Under the pieces are notes generated by a model. That model had not been told where the DNA came from. It worked only from the letters and a program-made list of their open reading frames with translations, and searched no databases. From positions 7,812 to 17,606 of the forward strand of contig PAUJ01000014.1 in assembly GCA_002713705.1 (NCBI GenBank): a stretch of DNA of 9,795 nucleotides, read 5' to 3'. Position 1 is the first letter of the stretch, and the number at the start of each line of letters is the position of its first letter. Below, one piece after another: positions 1 through 6,873 of this stretch. The translations under genes and the position numbers were made by a program. This stretch comes from Flavobacteriaceae bacterium (GTDB lineage Bacteria; Bacteroidota; Bacteroidia; Flavobacteriales; Flavobacteriaceae).

Positions 1-815
1 TATTTTCTTCTGATACTGTTGGAGAATTTCAAGTTTATGGAGTCTACACTGAAAATGGGGTAATTATAACTACCAATACGGAAATATTTAAGGTAATTAT
101 ACCAAAAAGAAAAGTTGTAATTGAAGATTATACAGGTACTTGGTGTGGTTTTTGTCCAATAATAACAGCTGCTATTGAGGAAGTTCATGCGGTAACCGAA
201 GATATTGCTGTTATTGCTGTTCATAAAACTGGAAGTGGTGATCCAGATCTTTTAAATTTCCCTCAAGTTGATGAACTTAGAAATGTATTTGGAGTAACGG
301 GTTATCCTACAGGGAAAATAAATAGAACAACTGACTGGCTTTCTCCTTACGATGCAGAAGATGTATTGGTAATGGCCGGTGCTGATACAAATTTAGCTAT
401 TGCTATAATCTCAGAGCTGTCTGAAGATAATGAACTGATTGTCGAAGTTGAGGTCGTTTACAAAGAAGGTTCTTTGTCTGGTGATAAATTGGTAGTTTAC
501 CTTTTAGAGAGTGGCGTAGTACAAGACCAAGTTAATTATTATAACAATGATCAAACGAGTATTTACTATCAGTTAGGAAATCCAATATTAGATTTTGTTC
601 ATAATGATGGATTAAGAAATTCTCTGACAAATTTAACAGGTGACGAGATTTCAAGTGTTGAAGCATTAAAAACTTTTACAAGAACCTTCAGTTTATCGGT
701 TCCAGAAAATTATAATAATGATAACCTAAGTATTGTTGCTATGGTTGTAAGTGATGATAATTCTGCTCGCAACGCACAATTTGCTGAAGTTGGTGAAAAT
801 AAACCATTTGAATAA
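1..815 (+). CDS. Omp28-like exported thioredoxin-fold protein (5' end cut off by window)
   Basis: The frame is open from position 3 to the TAA at 813-815 (270 visible residues), so the real start lies before the window; the TTG/ATG codons near 366-374 are internal. After about 35 residues that look like the end of a beta-sandwich (Ig-like) domain comes EDYTGTWCGFCP (visible residues 41-52), a thioredoxin-type CxxC with Cys48 and Cys51, and then VTGYPT with the expected cis-proline at residue 102. The remaining 150 or so residues are beta-rich and end without a type IX sorting domain. This order matches the Omp28-related outer-membrane lipoproteins of Bacteroidota, which are usually exported and cell-surface or periplasmic. 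The redox role is inferred from the CxxC; the substrate is unknown. A signal peptide or lipobox cannot be checked because the N-terminus is missing. The gene converges on pruA and shares its terminator. Confidence 0.85.
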   Translation, partial: FSSDTVGEFQVYGVYTENGVIITTNTEIFKVIIPKRKVVIEDYTGTWCGFCPIITAAIEEVHAVTEDIAVIAVHKTGSGDPDLLNFPQVDELRNVFGVTGYPTGKINRTTDWLSPYDAEDVLVMAGADTNLAIAIISELSEDNELIVEVEVVYKEGSLSGDKLVVYLLESGVVQDQVNYYNNDQTSIYYQLGNPILDFVHNDGLRNSLTNLTGDEISSVEALKTFTRTFSLSVPENYNNDNLSIVAMVVSDDNSARNAQFAEVGENKPFE

Positions 816-840
816 TATGGTAGCAATATAAAAATTGATA

Positions 841-874
841 AAAAAAACCTAAGCAATCTCCTTAGGTTTTTTTT
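841..874. terminator. Bidirectional intrinsic terminator between the Omp28-like gene and pruA
   Basis: CCTAAG (848-853) pairs perfectly with CTTAGG (861-866) around a 7-base loop. A run of seven A lies before the stem and eight T after it, so the stem can extend with A:U pairs and a U-tract is made in either direction. It sits 26 bases after the stop of the upstream + gene and 19 bases after the pruA stop on the - strand, so it can end both convergent transcripts. Confidence 0.88.
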
Positions 875-892
875 ATTTTAGAAATTTATGAT

Positions 893-2518
893 TTATCCTA
901 AAAAAGGATATTTGTAGTCAGTTGCAGGTACAAATGTTTCTTTAATGGTTCTTGGAGAAACCCATCTTAACAAATTTAAGATTGAACCAGCCTTATCGTT
1001 TGTTCCAGAACCTCTAGCACCACCGAAGGGTTGTTGTCCAACAACAGCACCAGTTGGTTTGTCATTAATATAGAAGTTACCTGCTGCATTTTCTAAGGCT
1101 TTAGTAGCGTATTCTGCGGCATATCTATCTACTGATAAAATAGCTCCTGTAAGTGCATATTCTGAAGTACTATCTACCAGCTCTAGTGTTTCTTCCCACT
1201 TCTCAGAATCATAAACGAAAATAGTCATTACTGGACCAAATACTTCTTCCACCATAGTTTTAAACTTAGGATTTGTCGTTACAATAATAGTAGGTTCAAT
1301 AAAATAGCCTATTGATTTATCATAATTTCCTCCTGCAATAATCTCAGCGTCATCCGCTTTTTTGGCATCATCAATATACATAGAGATTCTATCAAATGCC
1401 TTTTCAGATATTACAGCATTGATAAAATTTGAAGTGTCCTCAGGAGAACCCATTTTGAAATCTTTAGTATCCGCAACAATTTGTTTTTTTACAGTTGCCC
1501 ATAAATTTAAAGGAACGTAAGCACGTGAGGCTGCTGAACATTTTTGTCCTTGGAATTCAAAGCCACCTCTCGTAATAGCTGTTGCTACTTCAGCAGCTAC
1601 TGCTGATTTGTGAGCAATTATAAAATCTTTTCCTCCTGTTTCACCAACTATTCTTGGGTAGGACTTATACTTTTCAATATTATTTCCTATTTCTTTCCAA
1701 AGCTTTCGAAAGACATCAGTACTTCCTGTAAAATGTAATCCTGCAAAATTTTTATCTTGAAAAACAACTTTCGAAATCTCTCTACCACTTACTGTTACCA
1801 TATTAATGACTCCATCAGGTAAGCCTGCTGCTTGAAATAATTCCATGATTACTTGTGCTGAATAGATTTGTGTTTCTGCGGGTTTCCAAACCACCACATT
1901 ACCTAGCATAGCAGGAGCTGCGCAAAGGTTAGCACAGATGGAGGTGAAATTAAAAGGGGTAAGTGCAAATATAAAACCTTCCAGCGGTCTGTGTTCTAGA
2001 CGATTCCACATCCCTGGTAATGATTCTGGTTGCTCCTTGTACAACTGACTCATGTACTTCACGTTGAATCTAAAAAAATCAATTAGCTCACAAGCAGCAT
2101 CAATTTCAGCTTGCATTACATTTTTACTTTGTGCAATCATTGTAGCTGCATTCATTTTTGCTCGGAATGGCCCTGCCAATAAATCGGCAGCCTTTAAAAA
2201 TATAGAAGCTCGATGTTCCCAGCTCATGTTTGCCCATTTCTTACGAGCTGCCATAGCCGCATCAATAGCGTCGCGAACTTCTTGTTCTCCTCCATAATTT
2301 GAGTTTCCAATTACGTGTGAATGCTCATGCGGTGGTGACAGATTTCTTTTGTCATTAGTAAATACTTGTTGATCACCAATATACATAGGAATGTCAACAG
2401 TAGCATTGTACATTTTTTTGTATTCTGCTAATAGTTCAGTGCGCTCAGGACTTCCTGGTGCGTATGCTTTTACTGGTTCGTTTACCGCAATGGGTACTTC
2501 AAAAAATCCTTTTCCCAT
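893..2518 (-). CDS. pruA: L-glutamate gamma-semialdehyde (1-pyrroline-5-carboxylate) dehydrogenase
   Basis: This enzyme oxidises glutamate semialdehyde to glutamate with NAD+, the second step of proline breakdown, in the cytoplasm. The 541 residues fit the stand-alone P5C dehydrogenase family. Aldehyde dehydrogenase landmarks appear in order: TPFNF with the oxyanion Asn190, WKPAE at 211-215 and FTGST at 263-267 for NAD binding, ETGGKD with general-base Glu293, FQGQKCSAASR with catalytic Cys327, EVFGPV at 425-430, and a glycine-rich GQQPFGGARGSGTN at 494-507. The N-terminal FEVPIAVNEPVKAYAPGSPER region is typical of this subfamily and supports the ATG at 2518. There is no proline dehydrogenase domain, so that enzyme must be encoded elsewhere. 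The gene looks monocistronic: its own promoter box lies upstream and a terminator downstream. Confidence 0.96.
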   Translation of the reverse strand: MGKGFFEVPIAVNEPVKAYAPGSPERTELLAEYKKMYNATVDIPMYIGDQQVFTNDKRNLSPPHEHSHVIGNSNYGGEQEVRDAIDAAMAARKKWANMSWEHRASIFLKAADLLAGPFRAKMNAATMIAQSKNVMQAEIDAACELIDFFRFNVKYMSQLYKEQPESLPGMWNRLEHRPLEGFIFALTPFNFTSICANLCAAPAMLGNVVVWKPAETQIYSAQVIMELFQAAGLPDGVINMVTVSGREISKVVFQDKNFAGLHFTGSTDVFRKLWKEIGNNIEKYKSYPRIVGETGGKDFIIAHKSAVAAEVATAITRGGFEFQGQKCSAASRAYVPLNLWATVKKQIVADTKDFKMGSPEDTSNFINAVISEKAFDRISMYIDDAKKADDAEIIAGGNYDKSIGYFIEPTIIVTTNPKFKTMVEEVFGPVMTIFVYDSEKWEETLELVDSTSEYALTGAILSVDRYAAEYATKALENAAGNFYINDKPTGAVVGQQPFGGARGSGTNDKAGSILNLLRWVSPRTIKETFVPATDYKYPFLG

Positions 2519-2970
2519 GATATGTTTTTTTATAAATTTAGTTTCACAAAGGTACTAATTTCAAAAATGAAACGGAATAGACCAAAAGGAATCTTTTTTC
2601 TATTTTCCACTTTAAATAATGATGTAAAATAGTAATGTGCAGAATTAATCATACATCTAAAAAAAAATAATTTTTTTTCCTAACTTAAAATGGTGATGAG
2701 TCCCCTAATTGAAATGCTGTTCTATCATTTTTTTAGGATATAAATAATACAAGCTTATTATTTTCGGAAGATTAAATAGCAGGAAGAAATTGATTTGGAG
2801 CAAGTGATAAAGACGATTGATTTACTTATCGAATATTGACTTTAAAGCTTGTATTCCAAAATAGGACTATCTTCAAAGTTGGAGTATAGAAACTTAATTA
2901 TTGCTCTAATAAAGGTTGTTAACCCCATTTATTAATTATGCTATTTAGTGTTCTTATTAAAATTAATGGA
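2519..2970. other. 452-base intergenic stretch without a convincing gene
   Basis: The pruA leader and promoter box occupy the left 40 bases. The rest is strongly AT-rich and broken by stops in all frames. It contains an A/T palindrome (2660-2678, eight A, TAA, eight T), an 18-codon open stretch starting at an ATG at 2689, and a coding-like run without a start at 2780-2839 that would read QEEIDLEQVIKTIDLLIEY. No tRNA, no clear structured RNA and no strong terminator for the gene ending at 2971 were found. It may be spacer or a decayed gene. Confidence 0.5.
2547..2554 (-). promoter_or_regulatory. Candidate promoter -7 box for pruA
   Basis: On the minus strand this reads TACCTTTG, a full match to the Bacteroidota TAnnTTTG -7 element. 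Transcription would start near 2540 and leave a short A-rich leader of about 20 bases before the ATG, as is common in this phylum, which makes little use of Shine-Dalgarno pairing. I see no good TTG at the expected -33 spacing, so the call rests on the -7 box and its position. Confidence 0.5.
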
Positions 2971-3417
2971 TTAAATCGTTTTGTTGAAAAGCAAAGATTT
3001 TCGTTTAAAATCGAGTTTTATTTTTGAAAAACCTCCATTTTTTATACGTTCAACTCCTTCTTCGGTAATATCAAAACTAATTTGAGTTACATACTTAAAA
3101 GAATTACCCGCTAAATCAGATTTTATTTCTTGAGTATCAGATACTAATATAAATTCATCATTTTCACTTATAAAAGTAAGCTTTGCTCCATTAAATGTCT
3201 TAATAATTACATTGCTTAGTATAAAAGTTTCTAAGAACAAATAATCAGATAATTCCTGAATTCCAACATTTAATTGACCCTCCTTAGAAGCACCAATTTT
3301 ATCTCCCTCTAATTCTTCAGACCTATTCTCATCGTCAGTAATGTTTTCTAAATAATTTTTTCTCTTTTGTTTCCCTATGGAAGCTAGTGCGCTACTAATA
3401 TTTTTTAAAAAACTCAT
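2971..3417 (-). CDS. Unrecognised 148-residue protein, downstream of the decarboxylase
   Basis: I do not recognise this family. The N-terminal 20 residues are basic and possibly helical, residues 24-47 are polar and acid-rich and probably disordered, and from about residue 50 to the end there is a compact domain of alternating hydrophobic residues that looks beta-rich (IIKTFNGAKLTF, FILVSD, FKYVTQISFDIT, KIKLDFKRKSLLF). There is no signal peptide, no clear membrane segment and no Cys or His cluster, so a small cytoplasmic protein is likely. It begins 16 bases after the decarboxylase stop on the same strand, with no promoter box or terminator between, so the two are probably co-transcribed. 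The ATG at 3417 is the only sensible start. Base composition is like its neighbours. It is likely a real gene because of its length, clean domain pattern and operon position; its function is unknown. Confidence 0.75.
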   Translation of the reverse strand: MSFLKNISSALASIGKQKRKNYLENITDDENRSEELEGDKIGASKEGQLNVGIQELSDYLFLETFILSNVIIKTFNGAKLTFISENDEFILVSDTQEIKSDLAGNSFKYVTQISFDITEEGVERIKNGGFSKIKLDFKRKSLLFNKTI

Positions 3418-3433
3418 TATATCAATTATTTTT

Positions 3434-4801
3434 TTAAAATAAATTTTTATTATTTTTTACAAAATCTTCAATAGTTTTAAATAAATCTAAAATATCATTT
3501 TCAGTATTGGATGGGTTAATCGTTACTAACCTTACAAATGTAACCCCTTTTATTATACCAAAACCTACAACCAATTCCGCATATTCATATAACAAGGTAC
3601 AAAGTTTATCTGCAGGGATATTCAAATAATTAAAACATATAGAAATTGAATCGTCATAACTATAAAATGTATAATCTGGATGATTTTTCACGTAATTTAT
3701 AGCAACATCAGCAAGCATAAATTGATTATCAACAATAGTTTCTAATCCTTTTGTTCCAATAGATTTCCAAAGTGTCCAAAATTTTAACGCATTATTTCTT
3801 CTTCCACACTGCAATGATGTTTTTCCTAGATTAAAATCATCGCCATCGGTTTGATATAAATAATCAGCTTCCACGGAAAGTGAATCAAATAGATACTTTT
3901 TATCGTTAGTTACTAAAATTGAGCAAGTCAAAGGTGTGCCTATCATTTTGTGAGCATTAAATACAAATGAATCTGCAAGTTCCAATCCCTTTACTAAATG
4001 TTTGTATTTTTTACTAAAAATCACACTACCACAATAAGCGCCATCGACATGTAACCAAATATCATACTTTTTAGCAATGGATGCAATTTCTTCAATTGGA
4101 TCAAAGGCTCCGTATACAGTAGTACCTGCAGTTGCATTTATGAAAAATGGCTTTCTGTTGTTTTTGATATCTTCTTGAATGGTTTTTTCTAATTCTTTAG
4201 GAATAATTTCACCTTTTTCATTTGTTTTTATTTTCCTTAATTGCTCCGTTCCGATTCCAATAATAGCTGCATTTTTTTTAATTGAATAATGACATGCTTC
4301 TGAAGTATAAGCAAATATTGGTTTTTGATAACTTTGGTATCTTACTTCTGGGCAAACTTTATCTCTTGCCATAAGCATTGCAATCATGTTACTGACTGAG
4401 CCTCCAGAAGTAATAGTTCCTCCACTTTGTTTTGGGTATTTTATAATTTCACAAACGCGATCGATGATTTCAATTTCAATACCTATTTGTGGTCCCGCTA
4501 CCTTATAGGTGTACATGCTATTGTTTAAGACAACTGCTAATAAGTCTCCAAGTGTAGCTTTTGGGTTCCTTCCTCCAAAAAGCTGATTAAAAAATTTATT
4601 AGTAGCTGTTCTAGGAGTATTAAATATGATTTTACTCAATACTTTTTCAAATTCTTCTTCCGAAATTGCTTCTTCTTCTAATGAAATATTTATTTTATCC
4701 CATAATGAGTCTGCTTGTAAGGGCTTTATTACAGGTTCATCTATCTCTTTATGTAGTAATTGTGTTGTTAATTTTTGAAATAATTCTAACTCTTTTTTCA
4801 C
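3434..4801 (-). CDS. PLP-dependent group II decarboxylase, glutamate/cysteine-sulfinate decarboxylase type
   Basis: This is a fold-type I PLP decarboxylase of 455 residues. Hand comparison with animal GAD/CSAD shows shared blocks: TSGGSVSN (131-138), SEACHYSIKK with PLP-stacking His171, ATAGTTVYGAFDPIEEIA (223-240), HVDGAY with the PLP-ring Asp253, FNAHKMIGTPLTCS with Schiff-base Lys285, QCGRRNNALKFWTLWKSIGTKG (331-352) and a C-terminal FVRLVTINP. The likely reaction is cysteine sulfinate to hypotaurine, inferred from the divergent cysteine dioxygenase next door. Glutamate or aspartate decarboxylation remains possible. The mobile loop between YLYQ and QCGR looks about three residues shorter than in animal CSAD and has no Tyr. 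The start is GTG at 4801: no in-frame ATG lies between it and the upstream stop, and a run of ten A ends two bases before it. An unknown protein follows 16 bases downstream. Confidence 0.93.
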   Translation of the reverse strand: MKKELELFQKLTTQLLHKEIDEPVIKPLQADSLWDKINISLEEEAISEEEFEKVLSKIIFNTPRTATNKFFNQLFGGRNPKATLGDLLAVVLNNSMYTYKVAGPQIGIEIEIIDRVCEIIKYPKQSGGTITSGGSVSNMIAMLMARDKVCPEVRYQSYQKPIFAYTSEACHYSIKKNAAIIGIGTEQLRKIKTNEKGEIIPKELEKTIQEDIKNNRKPFFINATAGTTVYGAFDPIEEIASIAKKYDIWLHVDGAYCGSVIFSKKYKHLVKGLELADSFVFNAHKMIGTPLTCSILVTNDKKYLFDSLSVEADYLYQTDGDDFNLGKTSLQCGRRNNALKFWTLWKSIGTKGLETIVDNQFMLADVAINYVKNHPDYTFYSYDDSISICFNYLNIPADKLCTLLYEYAELVVGFGIIKGVTFVRLVTINPSNTENDILDLFKTIEDFVKNNKNLF

Positions 4802-4836
4802 AGTTTTTTTTTTAAATAAATTTATTAAGAAGTTTG

Positions 4837-4844
4837 CAAAGATA
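4837..4844 (-). promoter_or_regulatory. Candidate promoter -7 box for the decarboxylase unit
   Basis: On the minus strand this reads TATCTTTG, a full TAnnTTTG match, 35 bases before the GTG start. Transcription would begin near 4830. A TTTG (minus strand, 4870-4873) lies upstream, but its 25-base spacing is longer than usual for the -33 element. Confidence 0.5.
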
Positions 4845-4873
4845 ATGGTTTGTAAACATTATATTTCGCCAAA

Positions 4874-4906
4874 TTGCTTATTTAGTCTAATAATTTAATA
4901 ATTTAG
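4874..4906 (+). promoter_or_regulatory. Candidate promoter for cysteine dioxygenase
   Basis: TTG at 4874-4876, a 22-base spacer and TAATTTAG at 4899-4906 (one mismatch to TAnnTTTG) sit in the 122-base divergent region, with the ATG 17 bases further on. It lies about 30 bases from the opposing decarboxylase -7 box, so the two promoters are packed close enough for shared control. No clear operator palindrome was seen. Confidence 0.35.
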
Positions 4907-4923
4907 TAGTTCAAATTAATCAT

Positions 4924-5439
4924 ATGTCAATAAATACAATTTCAGAATTAGTTAAAGAAATATCAAGCTCTAAAAAAGAAGAAATAAAAAATATAATAAA
5001 CAATTTAGCGATACCGATTAGTGAATTTGAAAAGATTGGTACTTGGGATGAAAATCATTATACCAGAAATTGTATTGCAAGAACAAAAAATTACGAACTT
5101 CTCTTATTGTGTTGGCAAGCTGGACATGAAACTCCAATACATTGCCATAATGATCAGGATTGTTGGGTTTATTTACTTGAGGGCGCTATTACTGAAAATC
5201 AATATAAAAATAATGAAGCTGAAATTCCAGTTTTAACAGTGAGTAAATTGATGACAGAAAAAGGGACGTATTTCATTAATGATGATATTGGTTTGCATAG
5301 TTTGCATAATTCGAAGAATAAAAGAGCAATGAGTTTGCATGTTTATGTTAATCCAATTGAGGAATGTAGTTATTTTAGTAAAAAACTAAAGGAATACAAA
5401 ACAAAAAATCTAAGTTACGATTCTCCTGCTATTTTTTAA
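4924..5439 (+). CDS. Cysteine dioxygenase (type I, cupin)
   Basis: This enzyme oxidises L-cysteine to L-cysteine sulfinate with O2 at a non-haem Fe(II), in the cytoplasm. The 171 residues form a single cupin domain. Active-site residues align by hand with mammalian CDO: YTRN with substrate-binding Arg48 (Arg60 in mammals), Trp64, iron ligands His73 and His75 in PIHCH, third ligand His125 in DIGLH, and the Ser137-His139-Tyr141 triad in SLHVY. Cys80 falls exactly where the mammalian crosslinking Cys93 sits, facing Tyr141 (Tyr157). The residue between the two His ligands is Cys, where Asp is usual. The ATG at 4924 is followed by a helical N-terminus as in the family. The product is the expected substrate of the divergent decarboxylase. 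The stop lies one base from the stop of the convergent plug gene, so no terminator fits between them. Confidence 0.93.
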   Translation: MSINTISELVKEISSSKKEEIKNIINNLAIPISEFEKIGTWDENHYTRNCIARTKNYELLLLCWQAGHETPIHCHNDQDCWVYLLEGAITENQYKNNEAEIPVLTVSKLMTEKGTYFINDDIGLHSLHNSKNKRAMSLHVYVNPIEECSYFSKKLKEYKTKNLSYDSPAIF

Positions 5440-5440
5440 T

Positions 5441-6697
5441 TTATTGATTATTTATGGTGATGGAGTTTGCTTTACCCATACCAATAATTCGATCAAAACG
5501 AGCACCTAGAGCCCTAAAGTAGACTAAAACGGTATATTCATTTTCAGTTTGCCAAAAATTCCCTGATATAGCTCCTTCGTCAATAGTTCCGTCTCTATCT
5601 ACTAATACAAACTTATAATTATAAAACCCTTGTTTAAATAATTGACTATTTATATAGGTGTCTGAAAAGTCATCGTATTCCATATAGGTTGATTCATTAA
5701 TTGTCCAATTATTGAAATTACCGTATACATGAATTTCTTTATCTGCTATATCCTCAAAATATTGTAATGCAAAATGTACACGAGCATAATCTGCTTCAAT
5801 TGCCATATTAGTCATAGCATCTAATGCTCTTATTTGATAATTACCATTAATGTCTGGATTATAGGTGTATGGCCTATTAAATCTAGCTATGTTTGTATAT
5901 AAAAAGTTATTATAAATATCAGTTAAGTCAATCCGCCTTATGCTAGAGGTACCTGCTCTAATATCTTTATTGTCAAAAAATAAAAACTCGTTTCCTGCAT
6001 CAAATGCTGCGGGTTTATCATACCTGTAAATTAATTGAGAGCCAATGGTGTATTGAGGTTTTAAGTTACTAATTGGATTGTTCAGGTTGCTGTTCTGTAA
6101 TATTAAAGTTTTAATTGTTTCGTCTGGATTGGTTATTTGTAAATTTGGAGAATCAATCACAAATTGAACCACTTGTTTGGTTTCAATGTTTTTTAAATCT
6201 CTCGATCTTTTGATAGAAGTAGGTACTGAAACTATATTTTCAACAATCATAAATCTTCTAGAAAAAACAATTTCTTCGTTATCATCAAAAATAGAAATCA
6301 TATAATTTCCGCTTTTTGTTAATTTTCTAGTATCTCTATTAGGGATTTTTAAAGTGTAATGCGAATAACTTTGCAAGGTATTGTATGAGTTTTCGTAATT
6401 ATAAATTCGAACATCATCAAAGCCATTCATGTACTCTCCTTTTGTTAAATCACTTAATGACCAATCAAAATCATGATGCGTAATTTGATAATAATAATCT
6501 GCTTCATTTCCGTTTAAATCGTCAAATGAAAGGAAAAGTTCTTCTCCTAATCTTATAATTGGTAATTGACTTTGTTTGGTTTCACCTGCAAACTGTATGG
6601 TTTTAATAAAGTCAGGTTCTATTTGTTCTGCATATTGAGCAATTAAAGTTCCTGAAAAACAAGTAATTAAAGCTTTAATGATAATTTTTTTTAACAT
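5441..6697 (-). CDS. Type IX secretion system plug protein (DUF5103 family)
   Basis: A 418-residue exported protein. MLKKIIIKALITCFSGTLIAQ is a clear signal peptide with cleavage near residue 20-21. The body matches the DUF5103 family as I know it: an N-terminal beta domain with YYYQITHHDFDWSLSDL (68-84) and EYMNGFDDVRI (88-98), a middle beta domain with IYRYDKPAAFDAGNEFLFFD (223-242), and a C-terminal E-set/CBM48-like domain (about 318-395) with VYGNFNNW and GFYNYKFVLVD. In the structure of the SprA translocon, a protein of this family closes the periplasmic side of the giant outer-membrane pore when no substrate is being exported. The ATG at 6697 begins the signal peptide and fixes the start. 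It is divergent from nqrA, with no functional link evident. No other T9SS gene is in the window. Confidence 0.85.
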   Translation of the reverse strand: MLKKIIIKALITCFSGTLIAQYAEQIEPDFIKTIQFAGETKQSQLPIIRLGEELFLSFDDLNGNEADYYYQITHHDFDWSLSDLTKGEYMNGFDDVRIYNYENSYNTLQSYSHYTLKIPNRDTRKLTKSGNYMISIFDDNEEIVFSRRFMIVENIVSVPTSIKRSRDLKNIETKQVVQFVIDSPNLQITNPDETIKTLILQNSNLNNPISNLKPQYTIGSQLIYRYDKPAAFDAGNEFLFFDNKDIRAGTSSIRRIDLTDIYNNFLYTNIARFNRPYTYNPDINGNYQIRALDAMTNMAIEADYARVHFALQYFEDIADKEIHVYGNFNNWTINESTYMEYDDFSDTYINSQLFKQGFYNYKFVLVDRDGTIDEGAISGNFWQTENEYTVLVYFRALGARFDRIIGMGKANSITINNQ

Positions 6698-6818
6698 TTT
6701 AATGAGTTTAAGTTGTTAAATATAGTCAATTATTACACCTAAAATAAGTGGTTTTAATATGCTTTTTATTTTAATAAGAAAATTGCAATAAATAGTATGT
6801 GTAGCAACATATTTTTTT

Positions 6819-6826
6819 TAAATTTG
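6819..6826 (+). promoter_or_regulatory. Candidate promoter -7 box for the nqr operon
   Basis: TAAATTTG is a full match to TAnnTTTG, 47 bases before the nqrA ATG. Initiation would be near 6833, giving an A-rich leader of about 40 bases. No exact TTG is found at -33; the nearest is ATGTG at 6797-6801. It sits in the 176-base divergent region shared with the plug gene. Confidence 0.5.
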
Positions 6827-6873
6827 CATACCCAAAAAAAGGGATTTTTAAATAGAAATTAAACAAGAATTCT

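Noticed and set aside
366..815. Separate 149-residue gene starting at TTG 366
   Set aside because: The same frame is open to the left edge and carries the CxxC and cis-proline motifs of one continuous thioredoxin-fold protein.
2052..2297. 81-codon open frame on the + strand
   Set aside because: It lies wholly inside pruA on the other strand, and its Ser/Ala/Ile-rich product is what an antisense shadow of a real gene looks like.
2694..2714. Hammerhead-ribozyme-like core (TGATGAG, ten bases, GAAA)
   Set aside because: The base before TGATGAG is G rather than C, the base before GAAA is T rather than C, and the ten bases between cannot form stem II.
5021..5236. 71-codon open frame on the + strand
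   Set aside because: It is an out-of-frame shadow of the cysteine dioxygenase, whose catalytic residues are all in the other frame.
6831..6843. CCC-A7-GGG hairpin at the predicted start of the nqr transcript
   Set aside because: The stem is only three base pairs and does not extend outward, so it is too weak to call a regulatory structure.
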